From assembly GCF_905171765.1 (NCBI RefSeq), contig NC_053395.1:187925577-187989576 (forward strand): a DNA stretch of 64,000 nucleotides, in the 5' to 3' direction. This stretch comes from Bufo bufo. Its lineage: Eukaryota; Chordata; Amphibia; Anura; Bufonidae. The notes below the pieces were generated by a model. That model did not search any database. It was not told the DNA's origin and worked only from the letters and a program-made list of their open reading frames with translations. Each line of letters begins with the position of its first letter. Position 1 is the stretch's first letter. The position numbers and the translations under genes are program-made. Positions 54,612-64,000 of the stretch are shown one piece after another.

Positions 54612-55640
54612 ATATCTGATCTGTGAAATTGCCACATATGTGGTCTTGACACAAGCAAATATTTGCTTCACTATAGATTTTCCTACAGGAGAATCATTCC
54701 TATTTGTAGGTCATATCAAACATGGGTGAACTGAACATGGAAGTAGTGTAACCAAAAAGTAGGATAGGATCGGGCAAGTTGAAGTCCAACAGCCTGATCC
54801 TTCTTTCTCCTAACATCAGTCATTGGAGGAAAGTTGAGCCACCACCACACACATTAGATGGTTGGCTAGTTCCACCAAAATTGACTGGTTCAGCCCATAG
54901 CTATATACCTGTTCCTTTGAGATCTAGCAGGGCTCTTATGCATGGCACTGTGCTGTATGGTGGCTGGGCCAGGGGAGTGACTTTCAAGGCCGGCCACCTG
55001 CAGCAGCATGGGGCCCAGAATGTATACCCTACAGTGACATTGGCTCAGTAGACAGACACTGTCCTGTGCCCAAGCGCTGTGCAGGGGAAGGGATAGTTCA
55101 ATTTTATTGGCAACATAGAACAGCACTGGAGATAGAGAAGTGGTGGTGAAGGACCTGAGTGATTGTACTAGGTATTATGCATTCTAGTTCTCTCTCTATA
55201 TACCCCTTCCTATAATGTCTACTGATGCCCTATAATAACAGTCTGGACATGCTGGGAGTTGTAGTTCCCTCTATCGCCACAAACATCCTAGAAGTGCTGG
55301 AAGTCACCCATGTGGCATGTGAGCCTGACGTCAAAATGGATGTTGATGTAGGGAAACATGGGACCTACAGGGCCAGCAGTGGAGCCGGTATCCAGGGGCA
55401 GGGATCTGGTAAGTATGATCACCACTGTGGGTCTGCTCACAAGGTAATCCCATGCCATATGCAGTAGGGTCCTGCTGGGGTTGCGGGGAAGTTGCTGGGG
55501 CCGGGGGGAAGGGGAGTGACATTCAGAAATTAGACATGGGGCCCAGTAATTTCTAGTTACGCCTCTGGGCTGGGCTGATGTACTGAATCGAAGTTCCCAT
55601 TCCTCCATCCTCCTATCTCTGATTGACAGATTTCTCCCTA
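54612..55640. mobile_element. Repeat mosaic; right end of a CAGTGGCGTAACTAG hAT MITE at 55566
   Basis: GGGGCCCAGTAATTTCTAGT followed by TACGCCTCTG at about 55540-55566 is the terminus of the family seen at 19396 and 28293; its other end was not found. The word GGACATGCTGGGAGTTGTAG near 55243 belongs to another MITE. ORFs here carry no motifs. Confidence 0.45.
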
Positions 55641-55647
55641 TACACAG

Positions 55648-56076
55648 TAAAGCTTCATTCACACGTGCTCAGATCTGTGAGCAGGTGGTCCGTGATACAT
55701 AAGTGAAGCTGTCCGTGAAGGATCCGTGTTGGGTCCGTGTGTCCGTTTTTTGCTGTCCGTGTGCCATCAGTGTTTCACTGACACTCAACAGCTGAAAAAT
55801 AATTTTCAAAGAATCTCTTCTTAATGATCCGTGAAACACGGATGCAACACGGATGGCATCCGTGGTTTTCACGGACCCATAGACTATAATGGACGTGATG
55901 GACCCGTGAACACGGACAAAATAGAGCATGCATCCGTGCTAAAAAAACTGACCCATGGACCGCGCTAAAACACTGATGTGTGAATGCACACATTAAAATG
56001 AATGGGGACGTGTGCTGTCCGTGGAGAACATGGACAGCACACGTCCGTGAAACACTGATGTGTGAATGAGGCTTAA
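55648..56076. mobile_element. MITE with TAA target duplication, CCGTG-rich
   Basis: TAA|AGCTTCATTCACACGTGCTC at the left and GATGTGTGAATGAGGCT|TAA at the right. The interior repeats TCCGTGTT, CACGGAT and GTCCGTG, similar in style to 29285-29788. Confidence 0.85.
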
Positions 56077-56326
56077 TAAGGGTAATCTGTCAAACAGCTT
56101 CAGGAAGAGCCCACAACCCTTCAATATGCTAGACTCCGATTTCACAGTGCCCTCAGTACTCTGTAACTGTTAGTTTAGCCCGAAGACAGAGTCCCTTTAA
56201 GGCAGGAACTGCACAGTAAAAGTCAACTTTGAGTCTTCTAGTATTACCGTAAATTCCTTTCCATTTCAAGCTGCCATAAGGTTTTGCTATTATTACATTA
56301 AAACTGAGGATGAATATATAATTTAC

Positions 56327-56420
56327 CTGTAACTTTGCGAGGTCCAAGGATATTGAAATTCTGTCGACCTCTGTCTGTGCGCATGGTCCCTGCATCCTGC
56401 ATGTTTAAGACATCGTAATC
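56327..56420 (-). CDS. Probable host exon (94 nt), protein not recognised
   Basis: On the minus strand, a good 3' splice site (TTTTTCTGTTTCCTATTAAG|GATTAC) precedes a 94-nt open stretch closed by a good 5' splice site (AAAGTTACAG|GTAAAT). Frame 0 gives 31 residues containing DYDVLNMQDAGTMRTDRG and QNFNILGPRKVT, with normal protein composition. A second frame is also open, and the third has a stop. The block lies between MITEs and is itself repeat-free. The upstream and downstream exons of such a gene are not evident nearby, except for the weak candidate at 28930-29165, whose phase would match. I do not recognise the protein, so no function is proposed. Confidence 0.45.
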
Positions 56421-56770
56421 CTTAATAGGAAACAGAAAAATGATATTACAATTGTTACAGAATTTCTCACAAAACTCCTCCAGCTCCCAGGATCCGTGCT
56501 CTTTTCATGTCTGTCAGACAGATGGAGCTTGGTCTTATTGAACTTCTTCTGCATTGTATCTGAAGCTGGCCGCAGATGTACAGTAGCAAATAAAAATGGA
56601 TAAATCCAATGAGCTCCACAAATTCGTGCGCACAATGCATTACTGACATCTTTATATTTTATAAAACGATGTATCAGTCGGGCATGGAAATCAACCACCC
56701 TCCTAAGATAAGCTTCACTTTGCTGTGTCTGCTCTCTACACGCTTCAGTTGTGTCATGTCTGACAGACCT
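56421..56770. other. Repeat-free flank of the putative exon; no further exon found
   Basis: The 97-codon minus frame 56405-56698 runs through the splice-acceptor region of the exon candidate and is probably intronic. No other splice-bounded frame was seen. Confidence 0.35.
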
Positions 56771-57164
56771 CTCAGGTTCTCAAAAACCTGGCCCATCTCC
56801 CACTTGGGTGGCATATCGCTAGGATATGCCACCAATGTCTGATAAGTGCAGGTCCCACCTCTGGGACCTGTCCAGCACCTATCTCTAGAACAAGGCTCTT
56901 AAAGTGAAGGAGAGGGCACCAGTGACTCTGTCTCTGGAACAGGGCCCCCCGAAGCGAAGGAGAGCGCACTGCTCATGCGCGGCGTGCTCTACATTCACTT
57001 CTATGGGAGTTCCAAAAAGGGCCAAGCGAACACGCTCAGCTATTTCCAGAACTCCCATAGAAGAGAATGAAGAGCACACCAGACAAGCGTGGCCACCTCT
57101 CTATTCACCTCTATGGGAGTTCCGAGCATGCATGCGCTACTTCCAGAGAAAAAGGATTGGCCAC
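56771..57164. mobile_element. MITE remnant (GGTGGCATATCGCTAGGATA type)
   Basis: The left CTTGGGTGGCATATCGCTAG and CAGGTCCCACCTCTGGGACC resemble the right half of 57165-57534. Hairpins formed by TTCACTTCTATGGGAGTTCC and GGAACTCCCATAG occur twice. Ends unclear. Confidence 0.5.
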
Positions 57165-57534
57165 TTAAAGGGGTATTCCCATCACTTACAAGAACGGAGC
57201 GGGAAGAGCAGTGGCTGGAGGACCTCAGGTTTCCGTGGGTCCGGCCACCGCCAAGCGCTCTCCCCATATAAGTGAAAGGGAGCGTAACGCGCTTGTGCGG
57301 CCACCACTAACATTAATTTCTATAGGGCCAACGGAAATAGCTGAGCCAGCGCTCGGCTATTTTTGGCGGCCCAATAGAAATGAATGGAGAGAGGCTGCGC
57401 ATGCGCAGTGCACCCTCCACCACCTTTCCCCATTCCGTTCTCGGCGTAGTTGCGGGTCCCAGAGGTGGGACCTGCACCTATCAGATAATGGAGGCATATC
57501 CTATCCATTGTCTGTGATGGGAAAACCCCTTTAA
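57165..57534. mobile_element. TTAA-flanked MITE
   Basis: The left TTAAAGGGGTATTCCCATCA mirrors the right TGATGGGAAAACCCCTTTAA. GGTCCCAGAGGTGGGACCTG is palindromic. CATTAATTTCTATAGGGCC and GGCGGCCCAATAGAAATGAATG form the central hairpin. Confidence 0.85.
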
Positions 57535-57759
57535 ATTAAAACTACTTTGCCCCAACATCATCATCTACTTAGCCAGCTGACCTTACACAATTGGTGGGTT
57601 TGACGGACCATACACTATTGGGCATGGAGGATTTAGTTGCCCATGCACATTAGGGTTTATTGCCATTTCATTTTTATTTTACGTGCATATCCCGAATTTA
57701 GCCACAAGTTCCCATTAAGAAATGCTTTTCTTTTCCTACATTAAGCTAACCTTTCAGTA
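57535..57759. other. Short non-repetitive stretch; no gene
   Basis: No features could be supported between the two MITEs. Confidence 0.4.
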
Positions 57760-58202
57760 GTTCTGTAGGGTTCTGCAGTTTTTTTAAACTGATGATCTAT
57801 CCTCTGGATAAATCCTCAGCATCTGATCGGCGGGGGTCCGACACCCGGGACCCCCGCCGATCAGCTGTTTGATAAGGCAGCAGCACTGGCAGTAGTGATG
57901 CGGCCTTCTCACTGTTTGCCGCAGACCCAGTGACGTCACGACTAGTATCAATGGCCTGGGTGGGGCTAAGCTCCATTCAAGTGAACAGAGCTGCCGTGCC
58001 CAGGCCATTGATACTAGTCGTGACATCACTGGGACTGCGGTAAACAGCGAGAAGGCCGTGGCGCTACTGCCAGGACTGCTGCCTTCTGAAACAGATGATC
58101 GGCGGGGGTCCCGGGTGTCGGACCCCCGCCGATCAGATGCTGATGATCTATCCAGAGGATAGATCATTAGTTTAAAAAAACTGCAGAACCCCTGTAAGTT
58201 AA
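57760..58202. mobile_element. Long-armed fold-back MITE (family B)
   Basis: The arms pair almost end to end: GATGATCTATCCTCTGGATA with TATCCAGAGGATAGATCATT, GGCGGGGGTCCGACACCCGG with CCGGGTGTCGGACCCCCGCC, and ATCAATGGCCTGGG with CCCAGGCCATTGAT. The right edge TTAA (58199-58202) is shared with the next element; the left TTAA has decayed. AGTGACGTCACGACTAG near 57930 contains a CRE-like palindrome. Confidence 0.8.
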
Positions 58203-58528
58203 AGAAGACCTGTAACTACTTGCCTTCCCCATGTAAAAATTATTCTGGAGCATCTTTTCTTATAACTGTATGTTCTGCCATTCCTCTGTTATTCCTGCTA
58301 GAAGCTTATGAATAAAGTTATGGGTGTTACCAGTTTGGGGTGTGTCCTTGCACATCCTAACATTATCCAATCAGGGCTGTCAGTGTGAAACTGTGCAGGG
58401 TCACAGCTCAGGGACTTCAGTGGGGGACTGCAATTAGCCAGTTTCTTAGTACTACATTGTATTGTATTTTTTGCTTTTGTGGTGTAATCCCCATTTAGTA
58501 TGAGTTGCACAATTGACAACGCAGTCCA

Positions 58529-59475
58529 GTGCACATGATGTATGCAGTCCTGGAACAGCCGTTCCAGGGCGTATTTCTTTGTTCAAGATGTGAGCAAATT
58601 ACCCGTTTGGAATCGCTAATCGAGTCTCTAAACGGGCAAGTTGCAACACTGAGAGGCATTGACAATTTGCAAAAGAGTTTGCTTCTCACCGAGCAAGCAC
58701 TCTTTGGGGTAGATGAGGGGGAGGGTGACAGAGAGGAGGCTGAGGAAAGTGAGGTAGCTAGCTGGATAACATTTAGAAAGGGGGGTAGAGGGAAGAGTGC
58801 CAGGGAGGCTAGCCCTGATCTGACACACCCCAACAAGTTTGCACGTTTGGCAGATGAGGGGCATATCAGTCCAGGGACGGCACTGCCGCAGCCGGACACT
58901 TCCTCTGCCAGTCAGGGGAATGTCAGCTCCAGTAAGCAGGGAACCAGGAGAGCAGGGCAGGCCAGACAGGTGCTGGTAGTGGAGAGTCATTTATTAGGGG
59001 AACAGATAGGGAAATCTGTCACAAAGACCGTGATCGTCGAACAGTGTGTCGTCTTCCTGGCGCTAGAGTTCGACACATCGCGGATTGGGTTGACAGATTA
59101 CTGGGAGGGGCTGGAGAAGATCCAGCGGTCATGGTCCATATCGGAACCAATGACAAAGTTAGGGGTAGGTGGAGAGTCCTTAAAAATGATTTCAGGGATT
59201 TAGGTCAAAAGCTTAGGGCAAGGACCTCAAAAGTAGCATTTTCTGAAATACTGCCTGTACCACGAGTCACACAAGAAAGGCAGCGGGAGATTAGGGAAAT
59301 TAACAAGTGGCTCAAGAACTGGTGTAGGATGGAGGGGTTTGGGTTCCTGGAGAACTGGGCCGACTTCTCTGTCGGCTACAGGTTCTATCGTAGGGACGGG
59401 CTGCACCTCAATGGGGAAGGGGCAGCTGTGTTGGGGAAGAAGATGCCTAGAAGGTTGGAGGAGTGTTTAAACTAG
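58529..59475 (+). pseudogene. CR1 ORF1 with SGNH esterase domain, frameshifted
   Basis: CR1-type ORF1 proteins bind RNA and often carry a GDSL/SGNH lipase-esterase fold of uncertain role. The first 150 codons (58529-58980) hold a CxxC (FLCSRCEQ), a coiled-coil-like stretch LESLIESLNGQVATLRG and an acidic segment EGEGDREEAEESE. The nucleophile block follows, but one G is missing near 58980 (GTAGTGGAGAG), so the frame changes. In the new frame GESFIRG has the Ser in place, with E where D is usual. Then come CRLPGARVRHIADW, the oxyanion block MVHIGTND (about 59133-59156) and DGLHLNGEGAAVLGKK with the Asp/His pair near the end. It stops with TAG at 59475. Confidence 0.88.
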
Positions 59476-59630
59476 GGACTGGGGGGGGAGGGTAATTACG
59501 TTATAGAAGGGGAAGATAGTGCAGATAGAGACCGGGGGCAAGGTAGTGGGACTGGGGGGAGGGTAATTACGTTACAGGATGGGAAGATAGTGCAGATAGA
59601 GACCAGGGGCAAGGTAATGGGACTGGGGGA
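59476..59630 (+). repeat. Tandem duplication (about 72 bp x 2) in CR1 inter-ORF spacer
   Basis: The phrase GGGGGAGGGTAATTACGTTA followed by GAAGATAGTGCAGATAGAGACC occurs twice head to tail. It enlarges the spacer between ORF1 and ORF2. Confidence 0.85.
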
Positions 59631-59633
59631 GGA

Positions 59634-62477
59634 ATGGAAGGAGGGACTAGAACAGTTCAGAAGGAAAGGTGTAGGGTAAAAAATATACATAAACCTCTCA
59701 AATGTATGTATACTAATGCCAGAAGCCTTACTAATAAAACTGGGGAACTGGAATTAGTGATGTGTGAGGAGGACTATGGCATAGTGGGAATAACTGAGAC
59801 ATGGCTGGATGATAGCTATGACTGGGCGGTTAATGTACAAGGTTACAGTCGGTTTAGAAAGGATCGTCAAAACCGGAGAGGGGGAGGGGTCTGCCTTTAT
59901 GTAAAGTCCTGTCTAAAGCCTACACTCCAGGAATATATAAGTGAGGGACATGAACATGTGGAGTCACTGTGGGTAGAGATACATGGAGCTAAAAACAACA
60001 ATAAATTACTAATAGGAGTTTACTATAAACCACCTAATATACCAGAGTCCACAGAAAATCTACTACTAAACGAGATAGACAAGGCGGCAAATCATAATGA
60101 GGTGCTTATTATGGGGGACTTCAACTACCCAGATATAGACTGGGAAACTGAATCTTGTATATCTCATAAGGAAAACAGGTTCTTGGCAATAACCAAAGAC
60201 AATTACCTCTCCTAACTGGTTCAGGACCCGACTAGAGGGACGGCCATACTGGACTTAGTATTAACCAACAGAACAACAGACGTGCAGGTTGGGGGACACC
60301 TGGGAAATAGTGACCATAAAGTAATAACCTTCCAATTATCATTCAAAAGAGCGTTTCTACAGGGAGGAACAAAAATACCAAACTTCAAAAAAGCTAAATT
60401 TAGCCAACTAAGAGAGGCCATAGGCCTAACTAACTGGGACAAAGTCCTCAAAAATAAAAATACAGCCACAAAATGGGATATCTTTAAAAACATCCTAAAA
60501 TCTCATTGTGAGAGGTACATACCGTATGGGAATAAAAGGTTAAAGAACAAAAAGAAACCAATGTGGATAAACAGAACTGTAAAGAAAGCAATAAATGACA
60601 AAAAGAAAGCATATAAAACACTAAAACAGGAGGGTAGCACGGAAGCACTGAAAAACTATAAGGAAAAAAACAGAACATGTAAAAAACAAATAAAAGCGGC
60701 CAAACTAGAGACCAAGAGATTAATTGCCAGAGAGAGTAAAACTAACCCTAAAATGTTCTTCAATTATATAAATGTTAAAAAGTATAAATCTGAAGGTGTC
60801 GGCCTTTTAAAGAGTAATGAGGGGGGATTCGCAGAGAGCGACGAGGAGAAAGCAAAGCTGTTAACTATTTTTTTCTCCAATGTATTCACTGAGGAATGTA
60901 AACTGTCAGATGAAATGCTGAATGTTGAAATAAATTCCCCATTAAAAGTGTCCTGTCTGACCCAGGAAGAAGTACAACAGCGACTTAAAAAGATCAAAAT
61001 AGACAAATCGCCAGGACCGGATGGCATACACCCCCGTATCCTAAGGGAATTAAGTAATGTCATAGCCAGACCCTTATTTCTGATATTTGCGGACTCTATA
61101 CTGACAGGGAATGTCACACAGGATTGGCGCATGGCAAATGTGGTGCCAATATTCAAAAAGGGTCCAAAAACAGAGCCCAGAAACTATAGGCCGGTAAGTT
61201 TAACATCTGTTGTGGGTAAACTGTTTGAAGGTTTTCTGAGAGATGCTATCTTAGAGCATCTTAACGGAAATAAGCAAATAACGCCATATCAGCATGGCTT
61301 TGTGAGGGATCGGTCATGTCAAACTAATTTAATCAGTTTCTATGAGGAGGTAAGTTCTAGACTTGACAGCGGCAATTCAATTGATGTTGTATACCTGGAC
61401 TTCTCCAAAGCATTTCACACTGTACAGCATAAAAGGTTAGTATATAAAATGAGAATGCTCGGACTGGGAGAAAACGTCTGTATGTGGGTAAGTAACTGGC
61501 TCAGTAATAGAAAACAGAGGGTGGTTATTAACGGTACATACTCAGATTGGGTCACTATCACTCGTGGAGTACCTCAGGGGTCAGTATTGGGCCCTATTCT
61601 CTTCAATATATTTATTAATGATCTTGTAGAAGGCTTGCATAGTAAAGTATCAATTTTCGCAGATGACACTAAACTGTGTAAAGTAATTAACACTGAAGAG
61701 GACAGGATACTGCTACAGAGGGATCTGGATAGATTGGAGGCTTGGGCAGAGAAGTGGCAGATGAGGTTTAACACTGATAAATGTAAGGTTATGCACATGG
61801 GAAGAAATAATGCAAGTCACCCGTACATACTAAATGGTAAAACACTCGGTAACACTGACATGGAAAAGGATCTAGGAATTTTAATAAACAGCAAACTAAG
61901 CTGCAAAAAACAGTGTCAGGCAGCTGCTGCCAAGGCCAATAAGATAATGGGTTGCATCAAAAGGGGCATAGATGCCCGTGATGAGAACATAGTCCTACTA
62001 CTTTACAAATCACTAGTCAGACCACACATGGAGTACTGTGTACAGTTCTGGGCTCCAGTGAACAAGGCAGACATAGCAGAGCTGGAGAGGGTCCAGAGGA
62101 GGGCAACTAAAGTAATAACTGGAATGGGGCAACTACAGTACCCTGAAAGATTATCAAAATTAGGGTTATTCACTTTAGAAAAAAGACGACTGAGGGGAGA
62201 TCTAATTAATATGTATAAATATATCAGGGTTCAGTACAGAGATCTATCCCATCAGCTATTTATCCCCAGGACTGTGACTGTGACGAGGGGACATCCTCTG
62301 CGTCTGGAGGAAAGAAGGTTTGTACACAAACATAGAAGAGGATTCTTTATGGTAAGAGCAGTGAGACTATGGAACTCTCTGCCTGAGGAGGTGGTGATGG
62401 TGAGTACAATAAAGGAATTCAAGAGGGGCCTGGACGTATTTCTGGAGTGTAATAATATTACAGGCTATAGCTACTAG
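59634..62477 (+). pseudogene. CR1 ORF2: APE endonuclease and reverse transcriptase with one in-frame stop
   Basis: The frame would be 948 codons from this ATG (the true start may be slightly upstream). The AP-endonuclease-like domain is in residues about 20-235: YTNARSL, the catalytic Glu in ITETWLDD, GVYYKPP, MGDFNYPDIDW and finally NSDHKV. A TAA at 60213-60215 (NYLS|stop) interrupts it between the GDFN and SDH blocks; both sides are in the same frame, so one base change separates it from an open frame. The reverse transcriptase follows: PGPDGIHPRIL, NYRPVSL, motif A LDFSKAFHTV (the usual AFDTV has H here), PQGSVLGPILFNIF, and the FADDTKL catalytic box near residue 675. The C-terminal CR1 block LVRPHMEYCVQFWAP and RRATKVITG precede the TAG stop. 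Confidence 0.93.
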
Positions 62478-62663
62478 AGAGGGGTCGTTGATCCAGGGAG
62501 TTATTCTTCTGATTGCCTGATTGGAGATGGGAAGGAATTTTTTATTCCCCTAAAGTGAGGAAAATTGGCTTCTACCTCACAGGGTTTTTTTGCCTTCCTC
62601 TGGATCAACTTGCAGGATAACAGGCCCGAACTGGATGGACAAATGTCTTTTTTCGGCTTTATG

Positions 62664-62697
62664 TACTATGTTACTATGTTACTATGTTACTATGTTA
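62664..62697 (+). repeat. CR1 3'-terminal octamer repeat (TACTATGT) x4
   Basis: Four tandem octamers end the element. CR1 LINEs end in short 8-bp repeats that take the place of a poly(A) tail. The truncated copy ending near 23312 has only one unit. Confidence 0.9.
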
Positions 62698-62854
62698 CCC
62701 AGTTTTTCCTTTATTCATAAACATCTAGCAGGAATAATAGAGGAATGGCACAACATAGGGTCTTAAGAATAGATGCTCCAGAAGGGTTCTACATGGGGAA
62801 TTCAAATAATTACTAAAACAGACATATCAGGAGAAGTGACAGGTCTTCTTTCAA

Positions 62855-63016
62855 AAAAAATAAATAAATAGTTAAGCAGATCAATTAAAAACGGAGCACC
62901 CCTCTACATACCCAGCCTACGTGTGATGCAGCAATATTACCTTAAAGAGAACCTGTCACCTGGGAAATGCAGTGCAGTCTGCGGGCAGCAGGTTATAGAG
63001 CAGGAGGAGGTTCTCT
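62855..63016. other. Fragment with a family-C MITE left end; no gene
   Basis: CTTAAAGAGAACCTGTCACC at about 62941-62961 is a family-C terminus followed by AGGTTATAGAGCAGGAGGAG. The right end is missing, probably cut off by the next element. Confidence 0.5.
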
Positions 63017-63019
63017 TTA

Positions 63020-63637
63020 GGGCTCATGCACTCAAACTTATTTTCTTTCCGCGTCCGTTCCGTTTTTTTGTGGTCCGTATGCGGAACCATTCATTTCAAT
63101 GGGTCCGCAAAAAAAACAGAAGTTACTCCGTGCGCATTCAGTTTCTGTATGGGCTCATGCACACGACCGTATGTATTTTGCGGTCCGCAAAAAACGAATC
63201 CGCAAAAAATACGGATGACGTCCGTGTGCAATCCTTATTTCGTGTAACGGAACAGCTGGCCCCTAATAGAACTGTACTATCCTTGTCCGTAATGCGGACA
63301 ATAATAGGACATGTTCTATTTTTTTGTGGAACGGAAATGCGGACATACGGAAATGGAACGCACACGGAGTAACTTCAATTTTTTTTGCCTATTGAAATGA
63401 ATGGTTCTGCATACAGTCCGCAAAAAAAAAAAGGGAACGGACACAGAAAGAAAATAAGTTTGTGTGCATGAGCCCTATGTCCGTATTTCCATTCCGCAAA
63501 AAAATAGAACATGTCCTATTATTGTCCGCATTAAGACAAGGATAGTGCTGTTCTATTAGGGACCAGCTGTTCCATTCCGCAAAATACGGAATCCACACGG
63601 ACGTCATCCGTATCCATACGGTCGTGTGCTTGAGCCC
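63020..63637. mobile_element. MITE (GGGCTCATGCACACGACCG ends), outer copy with TTA flanks
   Basis: TTA at 63017-63019 and 63638-63640 flank an inverted-repeat element: GGGCTCATGCACTCAAAC at the left and GGTCGTGTGCTTGAGCCC at the right. The outer copy consists of 63020-63150 plus 63479-63637 and is interrupted by a second copy of the same family. Confidence 0.85.
63151..63475. mobile_element. Inner MITE copy inserted in its own family, opposite orientation
   Basis: It starts GGGCTCATGCACACGACCGT and ends TTGTGTGCATGAGCCC. TAT occurs directly on both sides (63148-63150, 63476-63478), a 3-bp target duplication. Its order of internal words (AACAGCTGGCCCCTAATAG, then GACAATAATAGGACATG) is reversed and complemented in the outer copy. 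Confidence 0.85.
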
Positions 63638-63640
63638 TTA

Positions 63641-64000
63641 AACAGGTAAAATTACCTATGGGTTTAGTGCATACAGCTCAGGATTTAATTCAATTAAGAG
63701 ATCAATGTTCTTTTGCACTTTTGCTCCCCAGTAGATCACCATCCCAGGCTGCCGCTGTCCAGGGGGGCAACAATTGCTGTATGGTATTCCTGCACTGCCT
63801 TCATTTATGACTATCTATTATAGAAAGGATTAATATCTATATCCATATGAGATAAAATATCATCAGAGCTGATTTTAAAGCATTCTTTTGCCTAACATTT
63901 AAGCTTATCAGCATTAAATAAGCCATAGAGAAAGTAATTATATTGTGAAGAACCCAGAGTGAAAAAATAATGACTTTTAATGTATTACCATGTATAGGTA
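63641..64000. other. No gene recognised at the window end
   Basis: Non-repetitive AT-leaning sequence. Nothing could be supported. Confidence 0.4.

Larger units (their letters stand above)
58490..62697 (+). mobile_element. Near full-length CR1 LINE (about 4.2 kb)
   Basis: The order is ORF1 with an esterase domain, a short spacer, ORF2 with endonuclease and reverse transcriptase, a 3' UTR, and four TACTATGT octamers. This is the CR1 plan, including the family's hallmark 8-bp terminal repeat instead of poly(A). The 5' edge is uncertain (58450-58525), judged from where the host MITE sequence stops. Both ORFs are disrupted, but by very few changes, so the insertion is young relative to most repeats here. 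Reverse transcription by such elements starts at a nick made by their own endonuclease. Confidence 0.92.
58199..62854. mobile_element. TTAA MITE (family C2) split by the CR1 LINE
   Basis: The left part TTAAAGAAGACCTGTAACTA, about 58199-58480, and the right part about 62698-62854 (ending GTGACAGGTCTTCTTTCAA) are the two arms of one element. GTTATTCCTGCTAGAAGCTTATGAATAAA in the left arm (58290-58318) mirrors CTTTATTCATAAACATCTAG at the right. Its sister at 54286-54611 is uninterrupted. Confidence 0.75.

Noticed and set aside
59044..59475. Separate esterase gene
   Set aside because: It is the C-terminal half of CR1 ORF1 in a shifted frame, not an independent gene.
60221..61798. Minus-strand ORFs across the CR1
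   Set aside because: Antisense shadows of the ORF2 reading frame.

Overview
This window looks like a piece of a large, repeat-packed vertebrate nuclear genome, most likely an anuran amphibian (frog or toad). The species-level guess is an inference. It rests on a CR1-type LINE, a V-SINE-like tRNA-derived SINE, Tc1/mariner and hAT DNA transposons, and dozens of fold-back miniature elements (MITEs) flanked by TTAA or by 3-bp TTA/TAA. No prokaryotic genes are present, and most open frames fall inside repeats.

Layout. 1-6.3 kb: unremarkable sequence, a 43-bp tandem repeat, a 3.1-kb TTAA-flanked element and an abutting MITE. 6.4-7.1 kb: a solo LTR with a 5-bp target duplication (TSD). 7.7-14 kb: MITEs, a second solo LTR, a SINE, a large hairpin and a G-rich minisatellite. 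15.28-21.29 kb: a complete but decayed hAT transposon with its own TSD. It contains a broken transposase, three nested insertions and two antisense fragments of 18S rRNA. 22.0-23.3 kb: a 5'-truncated CR1. 24-35.9 kb: nested MITEs, several with exact 8-bp TSDs, and one weak host-exon candidate. 36.2-38.7 kb: two Tc1-like elements abutting at one TA. The first carries an uninterrupted 338-codon transposase with DD37E spacing; the second is an internal-deletion derivative. 39-58 kb: MITEs, a third solo LTR, tandem repeats and a better host-exon candidate at 56.33-56.42 kb on the minus strand. 58.5-62.7 kb: a near full-length CR1 with only a few inactivating changes, inserted in a TTAA MITE. 63-64 kb: a MITE inserted into an inverted copy of its own family.

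The only intact protein gene I can support is the Tc1-like transposase. The CR1 ORF1 and ORF2 and the hAT transposase are recognisable but broken. Host content appears to be intergenic or intronic: two possible minus-strand exons whose protein I cannot name, and several repeat-free blocks that could be conserved noncoding DNA. That last point cannot be shown from one sequence.

The most unusual observation is the hAT transposon with two antisense 18S rRNA segments in its noncoding 3' region. Next are the intact DD37E transposon and the repeated end-to-end packing of elements that share one TA or TTAA.
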